64,000 bases of DNA from Myxocyprinus asiaticus. Its lineage: Eukaryota; Chordata; Actinopteri; Cypriniformes; Catostomidae. Made by a program: the position numbers and the translations under genes. Below the pieces are notes generated by a model that made no database searches, had not been told where the DNA came from, and saw nothing but the letters and a program-made list of their open reading frames with translations. The DNA is taken from positions 34,713,877 to 34,777,876 of the forward strand of contig NC_059387.1 in the NCBI RefSeq assembly GCF_019703515.2, given 5' to 3'. Every line of letters begins with the position of its first letter. The stretch's first letter is position 1. Positions 10,739-22,935 of this stretch are shown one piece after another.

Positions 10739-11607
10739 CCTATACAAAACGCCACAAGGCTGAACTGTGTTACGTGAACTGGTGGTGTGTGGTGGGCAGA
10801 CTTGCTGTGTGCCTCATAGCCAGCACACCAGGTCAACACGTAACCTCCCCCAACACAGTTATGAGTGTCGAACAGCCCTTTTTGGGAACAAGTCGACTAC
10901 CCAAAGATAGAGACGGGCTTAACACAGTCGTGGCCTCTTTTCCCCTTCCCTTTTTCCACTCCCTAAAAAAAGAAGGGGGATTATCCGACTGGGCCGCCAG
11001 GTCTAGTCGGGGGGTGTCCCTCCCAAGGGGAGGACACCGCGGAGACCACACCTCACCCCAGAGAGGGGGGGATATTTAAGTGGAAAAATATGTCACATGG
11101 TCTTTCCAACCATGTGGAGAGCCTTCAAGGTAGATCCTGCCCAATGGGGGAGGAGGTACTACAACATGGAGACTGGGGCAGAGGGGCTCTGCCCAAGGAA
11201 GACGCAGTTTGCCAGCAGGGAAACGAATTAGCGGAAGACATAGATCGCATGGGGTTAGCCTTACAGGGAACCGCCACATGCGGAGCACCTACCCCAGAAC
11301 CGGGCTCTTAGTTAGCGCGTGTACTGGGCCGGCAGTGAGTCTCTCCGAAAACTCGACTGCCACAGGGCTTGGAGGAAGTCAACCAGGGAACAACTTTTGT
11401 GAACACAACTGGGAATTAACAGTGCACGTCTTCAGCTCAAAAGGAGGTGGAAGGCGCTATGTGCAAGCGATACACCCGGCCGGCTATCCCGGGCTTATCC
11501 GCTTAGGTTGCATGCCACTACCTGGGACGAAACCGGTTCCACCCGGAGGTTGTAGAACCTTGCAAAGGTGTTGGGTGTTGCCCAGCCCGCTGCTCTACAA
11601 ATGTCTG

Positions 11608-12290
11608 TTAGAGAGGCACCTCTGGCCAGGGCCCAAGAAGCCGGGTAGAATGGGCTTGTAGCCCTACTGGGGGCGGCATGTCTTGGGCGAGATATGCCAT
11701 AGATATGGCATCAACAAGCCAGTGGGCGATCCTCTGCTTGGAGACAGTGCTTCCTTTCCGCTGTGCACCAAAGCAGACAAAGAGCTGCTCAGAGAGTCTA
11801 AAGCTCTGCGTGCAATCCAAATAGATGCGCAAAGCGCGCACCGGACACAGCAACACCAGGGCTGGGTCTGCCTCCTCCTGGGGCAGCACTTGCAGGTTCA
11901 CCACCTGGTCCCTAAAAGGAGTGGTGGGAACCTTGGGCACATAGCCCGGTTGGGGTCTCAGGATCACGTGAGAATAGCCCGGACCGAACTCCAGGCACGT
12001 TTCGCTGACAGAGAACGCTTGCAGGTCACCTACCCTCTTGATGGAAGTGAGCGCAGTCAGGAGGGCAGTCTTCAGGGAGAGTGCCTCAAGCTCGACTGAC
12101 TGCAAAGGCTCAAAGGGGCTCTCTGTAGGCCCTGAAGAACTACGGAGAGATCCCATGAGGGAACGAGGGGCGGTCTGGAGGGATTCAGCCTCCTAGCACC
12201 TCTTAGGAACCTGATGATCAGGTCGTGCTTCCCTAAGGACTTACCGTCAAGTGCGTCATGGTGTGCTGCTATGGCAGCAACGTACACCTT
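11608..12290 (-). pseudogene. DIRS tyrosine recombinase, frameshifted
   Basis: Tyrosine recombinase (lambda-integrase fold) of the DIRS element, which would integrate its circular DNA. The N-terminal helical part (LKVYVAAIAAHHDALDGKSL) lies at about 12,230-12,290. The catalytic part lies in another frame (12,156-11,608), including a segment LLTALTSIKRVGDLQAFSV around the first catalytic arginine and a later QAHSTR, the expected H-x-x-R region. The frame break is near 12,110. No full open frame remains. Confidence 0.75.
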
Positions 12291-13770
12291 CAAGGTGGAA
12301 GGGGACAGCCTCCCTTCCAACCTCTCCTGCAGGAAGGAAAGCACTGATCCGACTGCGCATCTCTGGAGGTCTTCGTGTCGAGAAGAACGTTGAGGTTGCC
12401 TGGGATATGAGTGGCTCGCAGCGACTTGAGGTGCTGCTGACTCCGCAGGAGGAGACGGCGGGCGAGTTGTGACATACAGTGGGAGCGCAGACCGCCTTGG
12501 CAGTTGACATATGCTACCGCTGCCATGCTGTCTGTCCGAACTAGCACGTGCTTGCCCTGGATCAAAGGCCGGAACCTCCGCAGGGCGAGCAGAATTGCCA
12601 GTAACTCGAGGCAGTTGATGTGCCAACGCAGCCGCGGACCCGTCCAGAGGCCGGTAGCTGCGTGCCCGTTGCAAACAACACCCCAGCCCATTTTGGAGGT
12701 GTCTGTCATGACCACAACACGCCTGGAGACCAGTTCTAGGGGAACACCTGCTCGTAGAAACGAGAGGTCGGTCCAAGGGCTGAAAAGACAGTGACAGACC
12801 GACGTAATGGCCACGCGGTGTGTCCCGTGGCGCCATGCCCGTCTCGGGACTCGAGTCTGGAGCCAGTGCTGAAGTGGCCTCATATGCATCAACCCGAGCG
12901 GGGTGGCCACCGCCGAGGATGCCACATGCCCCAGGAGCCTCTGAAAAAGTTTCAGTGGAACCGCTGTTTTCTGTTTGAACGTCTTCAAACAGGTCAGCAC
13001 CGACTGGGCGCGCTCGTTCGTAAGGCGTGCCGTCAGGGAGACTGAGTCCAACTCCAAACCGAGAAAAGAGATGCTCTGAACCGGGAGGAGCTTGCTCTTT
13101 TCCCAGTTGACCCGAAACCCTAGTCGGCTGAGGTGCGAGAGTACCAGGTCCCTGTGTGCGCATAACACGTCTCGAGAGTGAGCTAAGATTAGCCAGTCGT
13201 CGAGATAGGTGAGAATGCGAATGCCCACCTCCCTTAACAGGGCAAGGGCAGCCTCTGCGATCTTCGTAAAGACGCGAGGAGACAGGGACAGGCCGAAAGG
13301 GAGGACTTTGTACTGATACGCCCGACCCTCGAACGCGAACCGCAGGAAGGGGTCGAGGAAGGATCGAGACGTGAAAGTACGCGTCCTTCAGGTCTACCGC
13401 CGCAAACCAATCTTGATGCCGGACGCTCACTAAAATGCGTCTTTGCGTCAGCATCTTGAACGGGAGCCTGTGTAAAGCCCGGTTCAGTACTCGCAGGTCC
13501 AAGATTGGCCGCAACCCACCGCTTTTCTTTGGTATGATGAAGTAGGAGCTGTAAAACCCTTTCTTCATCTCGGCTGGAGGGACAGGTTTTATCGCGCCCT
13601 TCCGTAGGAGGGTAGCGATTTCCGCGCGCAGGGTAACAGCGTTTTCGCCCTGACGAAGGTGAAGTGAATACCACTGAACCTGGGCGGGCGCCTGGCGAAC
13701 TGAATCGCGTAGCCGAGTCGGACGGTCCGGATCAACCACCGCGATGGATTGGGAAGCACAAGCCATGCAT
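12290..13770 (-). pseudogene. DIRS reverse transcriptase and RNase H, frameshifted
   Basis: Reverse transcriptase with PKKSGGLRPILDLRVLN (about 13,540-13,490), AAVDLKDAYFHVSI (about 13,405-13,365) and the catalytic YLDDWLIL (about 13,213-13,190). RNase H follows, with MTDTSKMGWG (about 12,710) and VRTDSMAAVAYVNCQGG (about 12,540-12,490). The RT palm is split between two frames by a frameshift near 13,360. Copying of the element's RNA would depend on this protein; here it is broken. Confidence 0.85.
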
Positions 13771-14294
13771 CCAAATTCCGTGCGAGGGGGACCAAGGGGA
13801 CAACATTGTCGGACGTACCGGCAGGTGGGGCCTCGCGGCGGGGCGGCGCGCGAGGTGCCACAGCACGTCATGGCCGTGCTGAGTCTAGGGACATCGAAGC
13901 ACTTACCTGGCTCCTTGTGACCACCCCCGGAACAGCCTGGGACAGGGGAGGAAGAGGCCTGTCCTCGCGACCCATGGAGGCTGTCACATCGGTGGTGGAT
14001 TTGTGCCACAGCTGGGCGCTCAGGGGCAGAAAGGGCACCGCTGGAGCGCCAATCCTGCAAGATACAGCCCGTGGATGGTGGTCGTGGTGACGACCGTACA
14101 CACCGGGTATGTGACCCAGGGAGGAAGGAAGCCGCTCTTTTGCTGAACTTTTGGGTACTGCGGCCACTTGGGCGTGCGGTGAAATCAAACAAAAAGGCAA
14201 CAAAAGATTTTCCACCCGGCCCTCCACCGGGGGATGGAGTGGTCTTTCTACCAGCTCCACGTGAGTGGGTTCCCTCGTCCCTGGGTTGCCCGTC

Positions 14295-15091
14295 TCAGGG
14301 GCGCTTCGAAGACCTCCATGGGTTCTTCGGTGCCGGCTGTGAGACGGGTGGCATCGGCTTCCTGCGGTGGGCTCCACGCCGGGGCCGGGCCGGAGGGGCG
14401 GGCTGCGGCGGAGCCGGTGCAGTCACCGCAGGGGGACGCCCTTGGCGATGAGCAGACGGGGTGCGGGGTCTTGAGTCGCGCCGGGGTAGGATGTGCCGGA
14501 TTTCCTCCGTCTGCTGCTTTACCGTCAAGAACTGCTGGGCAAAGTCCTCGACGGTGTCGCCAAATAGGCCCGCCTGGGAAATGGGGGCAGCAAGGAACCG
14601 TGTCTTGTCGGCCTCGCCCATCTCGACCAGGTTGAGCCATAGGTGGCGCTCCTGGACCACTAGTGTGGCCATCGTCCGCCCGAGAGACCGCGCTGTGACC
14701 TTCGTCGCCCAGAGGGCGAGGTCGGTTGCCGAGCGCAGTTCCTGCATCAAATCTGGGGTGGAACTACCCTCGTGCAGTTCCTTTAGCACCTTGGCGGACT
14801 TGCAGGAGAGCCATGGCGTGCAGGGCGGAGGCGGCTGGTCCAGCGGCACCGTAAGCCTTGGCCGTCAGAGACGACGTAAACCTCCAGGCCTTGGACGGGG
14901 GCTTTGGGCACCCGTGCCAGGTGGCGGCGCTCTGCAGGCATAGGTGCACCGCGAGTGCCTTTATCCACCGGGGGATTGCCGAATAACCCTTGGCCGCCCC
15001 ACCATCGAGGGTAGTGAGAGCGGGGAAGCTGAAAAGATCGGGACCGGGCAGTAAAAAGTGCCTCCTGTGACCTTGTCAGCTCTTCATGCAC
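14295..15091 (-). pseudogene. DIRS gag-like protein, frameshifted
   Basis: A gag-like ORF upstream of RT, in two frames (15,091-14,783 and 14,849-14,295). The second part includes LMQELRSATDLALWATKVTA and LVVQERHLWLNLVEM, followed by a basic, proline-rich tail. This resembles the first ORF of vertebrate DIRS elements. A proposed nucleoprotein role is from family knowledge. The region from 15,100 to 16,017 is the element's 5' leader with only short broken frames. Confidence 0.65.
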
Positions 15092-16017
15092 TTCCGGGAA
15101 GAAAGGAACGGGGCGGGGTGGGGCGTGGCTTTGAGCAGCGCTGCGAGCCCAGGAACCAAACAGCGAGCCGCGAGGGTTCAGGGAACAGCGGTGAAATCCA
15201 CTCTAACCGATGCTCGCAGCTGCCCGGGAAAGCATGTCGTCATCTCCACGTCAGCCTGTGACTGGGCGATCGACCCCGAAGGGAGGAGCCCAGCTGAGGC
15301 TTCCGACTGGACGAGCACGCTCTCCGATGCTGCGCTCGAGAGCTCATCACTTTCGCGGGCTCCGAATAAGAGGTCGAACTCGCCATGAGACGAGCCGGCG
15401 GACTCACCCGGAAGCCCGATCGGGGCAGACGAGCGTGCTGGGGAATGGGAGGTCCGCGGGGGGATACCCGGCGGAGGCGGTCCCATTGGGGTCCCCAAAT
15501 CGCCCCCAGTGCTAGCCGCGCTGGTCTCAAACCCGTGGGTAAAAGGACCGAGGCGGGAGCCTCTGGGGTGGCTCGCTTTCTTACGAAGGCGAGCCGCGAC
15601 CGCAACGTTGCCATGGACATATTCTCGCAATGAGAACATGACCATCCACGAACGCTGTCTCCGCGTGAGCAGTGCCCAGACACGAAAGACAGTGATCGTG
15701 ACCGTTAGAAGGCGAGAGATAACGAGCACAACCAGGAATAACACACAATCGGAAAAGCATCTTTAAAAAGACGCGTCTTTAAAAAGACGTTCTGTGTGTG
15801 TGCTCTTTTAGAGAAATATATACTCTTTTAGAGGGGAAAAATGCTCTTTCAGAAAATATACTCTCTAGTTTTTCTGCCGAAGCGCCCAGGAGCATTCTCT
15901 GCAGTGCACCAGTGCAGAGGAGGGAGAAGCCGCTGAAATGCGCCGTCAGATCCAGCAGAGGTGAATGAACAGTAGTATTCAGCTCAATGAGCATGACCGT
16001 TCGGCTCCGAAGAGAAA

Positions 16018-16201
16018 ATCTGAATGAGTGGTTGCATACCAGCTCCTTTTATACCCGTATGTTCGGGGGAGTGGCATGCAAATACCACTCGCCAATTTTC
16101 ATTGGCCTTTTATCAAAGACCAGAGGTGTCTCGGGCTCCCAAGAGTGACCCCTAGTGTCATTACATCGACACCAACGTCGAGTGAGTGACAGATAGGGAA
16201 C
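16018..16201. repeat. DIRS right inverted terminal repeat
   Basis: Inverted copy of the left terminus: 'gaatgagtggttgcatacca...' mirrors 10,393-10,561. The last about 25 bases ('gagtgagtgacagatagggaac') occur inverted in the internal complementary region rather than at the left end. Confidence 0.9.
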
Positions 16202-16489
16202 TAACATTCTCTCTAACATCTGTTTTTGAGTTCCATGGAAGAATGAAATTCACAGGCTTACAAATTTGCAACTATTACCGGTCAAGTCATTTTTATTTGT
16301 ATAGTGCTTTTCACAACACACAATGTTTCAAAGCAGCTTTACAGAAAATCATGCGTTAACAGAAACTGAAACTGTAATATCTATAAAGTCTTAGATTGAT
16401 CATTGTGTAGTTTGATAAAAACACGATTGTGAATTGTGTATAAAAATAAGTAATTAAATAATAATTGTATTTAGAAACCCAGTGAACAA

Positions 16490-17289
16490 TGTAGGGCTTT
16501 ACTGGTGGTTTAGATCAGTGTTACTATCAGAAATAATTAATAATTATTTCTGTAGTTATTAATTAATATTTGAATTAATCAATTGGATCTAACTCATTAA
16601 AACCTCATATGGGACTCCAGTAAATGTAGTGTGCTACGTTTAGGAGCAAGTTTGGTTATTAGCAATAATTAATAATTATCAAAGATAGTTATTAATTATT
16701 AAAATCAATAGAACATTGATGAGAATCAATGTTAGCTTTTTTAAATCCTTTAAATCAACAGTTATCAAAGATAATCGTTAATTGTTAACATCGATGAAAC
16801 ATTAATTAAAATTAATACTAGCTTATTGATCATTCAAATTCAATCATCAAAGATAATTATCAATTATCAAAAATCAATAGAATATTAATAAGGATTAACA
16901 TTGACGGGGCACCACCCTGAAATCAGGGACTAATAACTGAATAGTAAAACAGTCTCAATATTAGATTGTTTTCTTAGGAAAATCGGCATCCGAAGAATAT
17001 CGATTTTCGGGAAAAAAACAATGAATGAAGGTTTGAATCCGAGCACTGACATCCCGTCAGCATGACACAGGTGTATGCAAAACAAACCAAAACACTTCTC
17101 TTTGTAATATAAACAAAGTTTATTTATGCAGTAATATCAATTAATAATTAATACAATGCAGTCAATAAACTTCCGACTTACAACTACAAACTAAATAGTG
17201 ATATGATTAGATATGTAAATCAAAATAATCCTATAACACATAAGGTGTGTGTGTGTGACAGTGTGTGTGTGTGTGTGTGTGTGTGATTA

Positions 17290-17333
<44 letters not shown>

Positions 17334-18390
17334 TAAGTGACAGCCCTAAAGCCGATTTTGCGATAGCGGGAGAGAAAGCAGCTGTGTTCATCACTCAGAG
17401 ACGCGGTTTTACGAGCGGGGCTCGTAAAAGTCCTGCGTTATTTGACTCTTTAATGGATGAACTCAGTTTCTGTCTCACCCGCGATGGCGAAATTGCACAA
17501 TCCAATTTGGTTGGACCACAATACAGCAAAACAAATTTGTGATAATTAATACCCTGAGTATTAATAATGAGCGGACATGGCGGTCCGTAAACTGTACAAG
17601 CAAAAACTTTGTAACACAAGAATAACACACTATAATATTCTATCTCTGCCCAGACATAAACCTCTTACTTGAATCGCAGGAGGACACAGGTAGAATGTGT
17701 TTTCCTCCGTCCTTTAACTTTGACCTGGTTCCTTGAGGCTCGGGTGATGATGGGAGGCCGTTTCCTCGCTCTGTCGGCGGGCAGTACGGCTGTTGATTGT
17801 CGGCGGGCGGTACAGCTGTTGATTTTCGGCGGGCTGGCGGAGAACTCAGAAATGTCGACTTGATTGAAGATGGAAGAGAAATCTTTAATCTCTTCACTTC
17901 TGTAGGCAAACGGATGAAGATGCGAATTGCTCGGCGGTCTCCTTCGGATCCGTTAGAGTGTTCAGTTGAACACAGAGTAATCTCAACTCTTCCAGCGAGA
18001 TGGAGATTGTATGGCTACAGTTTCAAGTCGGACATTACTTCCTTGTGACACGAGGTTGCACCGGAGAGCAGCAAAAAAGCTACGTCTATATTCGGTGAAC
18101 AAAGTCGCTGGAAGTAAATTCTGGAAGCATTTCAGAGGTATTTCAACTCCTGATGATGTCATGTTTGAGGGACGTTCTGTTGTGTGCCTCATCCAATAGG
18201 AGTTGAGAGTTCGATCCTTTAGTGAGCAAGGCTTCATGGATTTGTAGTCTGTTTTGGACTCCCTTTGTTTGATTTTGGTGCGATTTTTATCAGTAAAATT
18301 TACAACATGGAATGTGTGGGGGCTGAGTTAGGTTTTACGACTTGTGTTAGGCCTGCCTTTGTCTTCTATCTGAATACATGAGGCCCAACA
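16490..18390 (-). repeat. 3' LTR of the ERV-like element
   Basis: 1,901 bp. Contains GT (17,244-17,284) and GA (17,292-17,329) microsatellites and a duplicated unit of about 30 bp ('tcggcgggc.gtac.gctgttgatt', 17,774-17,830) that is single in the other LTR. Short open frames within it (for example 17,395-17,628, repeated at 23,835-24,068) are simply LTR sequence. Confidence 0.92.
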
Positions 18391-18405
18391 TTCCCCCCTT
18401 TGATC
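18391..18405 (-). promoter_or_regulatory. Polypurine tract of the ERV-like element
   Basis: The plus strand reads ttcccccctttgatc, so the minus strand has AAAGGGGGGAA directly against the 3' LTR. This is the expected place for the plus-strand primer. Confidence 0.8.
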
Positions 18406-18771
18406 TGAAGAGTTGGTTGTTGTCCAGCATCTTTAGAGCAACTAAAGGGCCGAACAGTTCTTGTCGGTTCACAGTAACCTATGGGTTTTGCCATCCATGT
18501 ATTCCTGATAGGAAAGAGAAATGGTTGCACAGTCCATACAGTTCATTAGAGTTCACAGAGGCTTTATCGTCTGGACAGAGATTGAGGCACATCTGGGCAT
18601 AGAACTTCTAGCTAATTCTAAAACTACATTCATCACACATAAACATTTCAAGTTATTGGAAGGCACAGCATTAACCATAACACAATCCTTTGTTGTTCTT
18701 TGGTCATAACACAAAATCAAAGTAGAACCTGACATTGGTTACTAGGAACAAAATGTTAGAGGAAAGGAGGG

Positions 18772-19870
18772 TTAAAGGTTAAAAGGCTTATCCTTGGAAA
18801 TGATGGGGTTAACCTGTGTGATGGGCTCAGACTGGTGTGAAAAATGCGGCTGTATGAGAAGTGAGTCCAGTCTGGCCTGTAGGTGTTGAATGTACCTGTA
18901 CATGGCGTGTGCAATAATTGCGATGATGATCCAACCACTAAGGAGGAGCCAGAGGGCAACCAAACTGATAGGGTGTTCTCGGTAAGATGACGATCTGCTT
19001 ATGTGACTATGAAATATAGTGGTCAAGCCATTCGGTTTGAGACTGAACTTCACTAATTCCATCCCTTCAGCCTGAAGCTGCTGTTGAAGGGTGTCATCAA
19101 CGGTGAGGCTGTGACCGCTAAATGCGTCCATGATCTCAATTTCTGCATCATTTTTGTAGATGATGGAGGACAATATCGTCAATGTGCACGATGGCTATTT
19201 GGGGAACCGTTAAGAACACTGTTTGGTTTGGTAGCCTTAGTTTAGTGGCCTTAGCTTAGTGGCTGTATCATGGCAGTCATATGACTTCGGTGGCTGGTGT
19301 GTTAACGAGCCAGCGACTGCCTGCTCGCTCTACCTTTGTCTCTGTTCCTTCATCTTTGATGGACATGCTACCATGACACTTGTTCAGGGAGGTAGTTAGT
19401 CACCTCTCTAACAAAGGGGTTGCGTTTGGACAAACCCAATGAATGTTCTTTGTCTTGGTACACATGTTTAGGTTAGAGATAAGGTAGAGTGAGGGGTCCT
19501 CATCATGGTCGGCGAGTGTTGGTGGTGTTTTGAGGTGAATGTGTGCATTACCTCTCTGAAAACCAACATTAAATACAGATTTTAGTCTATATATATTCTG
19601 CCTATGACGGTAGATTGAGGATAAATCCTATTTTGAGGTTCTGAGGATTTACATGGATTGGAATTTCAATGCCAAACTATATGCCAGGTGTATCTGTGAA
19701 GGTTGCACAACGGAGATAGTAGCAGATCTAAGGATTTGTTCAACAAGGTCTAGGGAGACCAGGTAAGCTGGAATCCTTCCACCACTCAGACTGTTGACTG
19801 AGGAGCTAATTTCCTTGAGGTCCTGCATTAGATCTCTAACGATACACGCATAAGTTGTTTTCTCTGACAA
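18772..19870 (-). pseudogene. Env-like remnant with a membrane-spanning segment
   Basis: Two open pieces (19,870-19,649 and 19,182-18,772). The second ends with a strongly hydrophobic stretch of about 23 residues (roughly residues 72-95, including ALWLLLSGWIIIAII) and a short polar tail. That is the layout of the C-terminal part of a retroviral transmembrane envelope subunit. Position just before the 3' LTR supports this. The two pieces are not in one open frame and no surface subunit is recognisable, so the remnant is not expected to function. Confidence 0.55.
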
Positions 19871-19927
19871 AAGTCCCTAAAGTGTGCAAAGTGTTATTGA
19901 TAAGAACGGATTGCAAATTTACAGTGA

Positions 19928-20470
19928 CTATAGTACCCTGAAGGGTTTTACCCAGGCCCTATAATTGTTCTTATTGGAGTCGTCGTCTTTGCTGGATTTT
20001 TGGACGATGGCGACGTGTGCATCTGAAGCTGGCGAACTGTTTTCTGGACCAAGTGGTCTCAGTATGTCAACCTGAGCCCACATGTGTCCACGACGGCAGT
20101 CAATGAGCAGAGCCAATCGGTTCAGTAGGTCCTGGCCAACTAACAGTGGTTCTGTATTATTGGGACATATGTAAACAGGGTGTACTAGCATCATCCCTTG
20201 AAAGGTGTCAATCCAGGCCTGTTTTGTGATAGACAACCTATCTTGCATGTAGCTTGTGATGCTTACGTTGTAGGTCTCTGTCTATAATGGTTTGCCAAGG
20301 GAGAGCTTTGCTCTAGCCACCTCTGCGAAGGTGTTGGAACCCATTAGACTATTTCGGAACCGGTGTCGAGTAGTGTGTGGGAGTTGAACGACCCATGTGT
20401 CAGGCGTTGCCCTTACGGTACAGATCACCCAAGAAGGTCAGAAAGGAGGGTGTGGCATGTTAGGAGTGAC
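19928..20470 (-). pseudogene. Retroviral-type aspartic protease-like remnant
   Basis: The frame 20,248-19,928 includes NTEPLLVGQDLLNRLALLID, resembling the C-terminal half of retropepsins, where a G-x-D/N-x-L segment follows the flap. The active-site half would lie in 20,470-20,300, where frames are interrupted. It follows gag and directly precedes the env-like part, with no RT or integrase between. The family assignment is tentative. Confidence 0.45.
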
Positions 20471-20935
20471 TGTTTTGGGGAGCAACTTGGACACTGTTCC
20501 CCTTTTCCCGACCTACAAAGTAAACTTTGGCGTTAACGGGAGGGGGTGCATCGTCTAGTCATACTGACAGGGTTTCAGTGCCGTGTTCCTTTGAGGAGGT
20601 CGACGGACCTGGTGAACAACGGAGCACGTCAAGCTTAGTTACCAACTCAGTCAAGCGTCTCCTAATATCCACCATTTCCTCTCTCAAATCTTGTTCTCTG
20701 AGGGGATTTGAAACCTTGCCTACCCACTCACCTTCTTGTATGGGTTTTCATTCGAAACGCGCATTTCTTTTCGGCCGGCGAACATTTTGTTGTTTAGGCC
20801 TGCCGTGACCCTGGGGGTGTGTCTGGTTACCACCCCCCTGGTTCTGTTGCCTACCCTGCTGGTGAGGTGATCGGCGCCTCTGGGGTCCGGTTCTAGCATT
20901 CACCTTAACGCGAGGCATTTTGTTGCCTTCAAGCG

Positions 20936-22326
20936 CTAGGTCTGCATATGAGGCTTGGATCCCCAGGGCTCTGGCGTCGCTTCATGCCCTCGGGCAGGGC
21001 GCATGCATGTCTCCCATGCCAGTTGCATGTATCTTCTGATTTCCTGCATGGTGGGGTTGCCCATTCTGCAGTGCATCGTGACGTCATATCGCATGCACTC
21101 GTGGAGGTTGTGAAGGAAAAGAGACTTAAAAGCTCGTTCCTCCTCCAGACCTGGTGCATTACTTCCTTGGAAGTACGTGGTTCTCAGGTGTCTATAATAC
21201 TCATGCGGAGACTCGTGCCTCTTCTGGGTGATGGCGAAAGCAGCTATGGTAGCGGAGGCTTCATCGATATACAGCGAATACTCCTCACGTAGGGCTTTAC
21301 ACAGAGCTGAGTAGCGGTTTCGTGTACCAGTCGGTAGCGTTTCCATGAACGCATGGACACTCCTTACTGTGGTCTTCCATATGAGCTTGAGTTTTTCACG
21401 CGACGAAGCGTAAGGCGAGTCAATTTCCCTAAGATAATTGTCGATGTTTGAATCTCGATTACTTGGGTCAAAGCATTCTATGTCCCCTGCGAGGGACTCG
21501 AGTTGTCGGATGCTCAAGCGTTGGTGTCGGTATGACCACGGGTCGTCCGAGTCATCCGAAACATCATAGTCACTCGGATCGCTATAGCGATGAGGATGAC
21601 TTCCTCCCCTTCGTGGTGGGGAAGGAGTACAGTCGACGCGTGGGGGTGGATCCCGGGTTGCGTACGGCTCCCTGGCTAATGGGATCTTCGAGCCGCTTAC
21701 ACCACTCTGGGCTTGAAAATAATTGTCCCCCCTTCGTGGTGTGGAATCAATCGGTTTGAAACGCAGGGTGGCGTGACTGAAAACTGACTGAGGAGGGCAA
21801 CTGTAAGGAAGGGCACCTGCATCCAACCAGCGGGCCGCTGGAGGATTTTGAAAGGTGTCTTGGAGGATGAAGTCAGAGACTGTACCACTAGGGGCAGCTC
21901 GGCTCCTAGCGTGTGTCCCTGGGTTTCTCAGGGGCACATTCCTATGCGTATCACTAAAAAGGGGCCCTCTTCTATGTCAGATGTCGTGCGGTGCATTTCA
22001 GCTGCACTTACCTGATCTGACTCTACTTTTAGCTGGGCAGCTTGAAGCTGCCTGCGCAGGGCTTCGTTTTCCTCCTGCATCCGGGCATTATCTTCCTGTG
22101 CCTGGACTTTCTCAGCTTGGGTGCAGCTAATTTCTTGGTGCAGGCTGAGATTTTCCCTCTGCACCACATTGTAGCTGCTCTGCAGCTGGGCGAGCTGGGC
22201 CTGGTGCTCGGTGGTTTGCAGTTGGGTTTTGCGGTGATGAAGAAGGAACATTTGGCCCACAAGGTCCAGGATTGCGCGCATTGGCTTTCCGACCGGGTTG
22301 TTGACATAATCAACTAGTTCCTGCAA
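20936..22326 (-). pseudogene. Gag-like region
   Basis: Two overlapping frames. 22,326-21,928 (132 aa) is rich in E, Q and A with heptad-like spacing (QLQSSYNVVQRENLSLHQEI), probably coiled coil. 21,937-20,936 (333 aa) has a capsid-like helical region (SLAGDIECFDPSNRDSNIDN through the region near 21,050). Just downstream, to about 20,780, an R/Q/G-rich basic stretch may serve RNA binding; I see no CCHC zinc knuckle. The frames meet near 21,930, which implies a frameshift. Confidence 0.6.
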
Positions 22327-22907
22327 TGCTTCATCACAACGACTAATATTGTAGCCGTTAAGGTTATCTCTCTCCTCTATGGAGAGAGACGGAGGACAGC
22401 AGCAACTACATCTTGCAGTGCTGGGTCGACTAACCTCTGTGGAGCTTCAGCTCCAGTCACGCAGGGCGATTGGTGACTCATTTTACTGGGGCCGTAAAAA
22501 TTCTTGTGATAGTGGCTCTGATAGCTTGTTGTTTTACAGTTGATATAATGCTAACACGAAAGCACAGGTGAGAGGCTTCGACCTGTGGCTTACGGTCTAC
22601 TGTTATGTAATGTGCAAATTTCACTGCGTTCTCTCTTTGGTGGACGTCAATGAAGTGACTTGGCACCTCTCTGTAACATTTAGATGAAAGCGTTAGGAGT
22701 TAAATAACAACAACAGCAGATTTTAAGCAGACTATAGTAAATTTACCAACCCCTAATTCACTCTTAAGAGCACTTTCACACCACACTGGCTTATGTTTGG
22801 CAAGTTTTGAGAAGTAAATTGTCAAACAGAACCAAACTTTGAAGTAAGGATTCAAGTTATTACTTTGGATTCTTATGCATACACACTGTGACAGAACTGG
22901 CACGTAG

Positions 22908-22928
22908 GATGCCTCACACGGGGCACCA
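22908..22928 (-). promoter_or_regulatory. Candidate primer binding site of the ERV-like element
   Basis: The minus strand reads TGGTGCCCCGTGTGAGGC starting 7 nt from the end of the 5' LTR. TGG followed by a GC-rich stretch is the usual complement of a tRNA 3' end (…GGGGCACCA). I cannot assign the tRNA with confidence. Confidence 0.6.
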
Positions 22929-22935
22929 ATAATTA

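Larger units (their letters stand above)
10356..16201 (-). mobile_element. DIRS-type tyrosine-recombinase retrotransposon, nearly complete but decayed
   Basis: A 5,846-bp element read on the minus strand in the order gag-like, RT/RNase H, tyrosine recombinase. It has inverted terminal repeats and an internal complementary region made of the complements of both ends, which is diagnostic of DIRS elements. It has no target-site duplication. Instead AAC precedes the left end (10,353-10,355) and closes the right end (16,199-16,201), and the circle-junction copy in the internal region also contains gaac|gtc. This is as expected for recombinase-mediated insertion of a circular intermediate. Frameshifts in all three coding parts mean it is inactive. 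Confidence 0.92.

Noticed and set aside
12072..14192. A 706-residue open frame taken as an intact pol
   Set aside because: Only parts of the frame match DIRS RT and recombinase. The RT palm and RNase H continue in another frame, so the long frame is partly out-of-frame GC-rich readthrough.
17395..17909. Coding regions inside the LTRs (repeated at 23,835-24,323)
   Set aside because: They lie wholly within LTR sequence, have no recognisable domain, and are identical in both only because the LTRs are.
18391..22935. A complete retrovirus with hidden pol
   Set aside because: I looked on both strands for RT and integrase motifs (YxDD-like, DQG, HHCC) in the internal region and found none; the spacing leaves no room.
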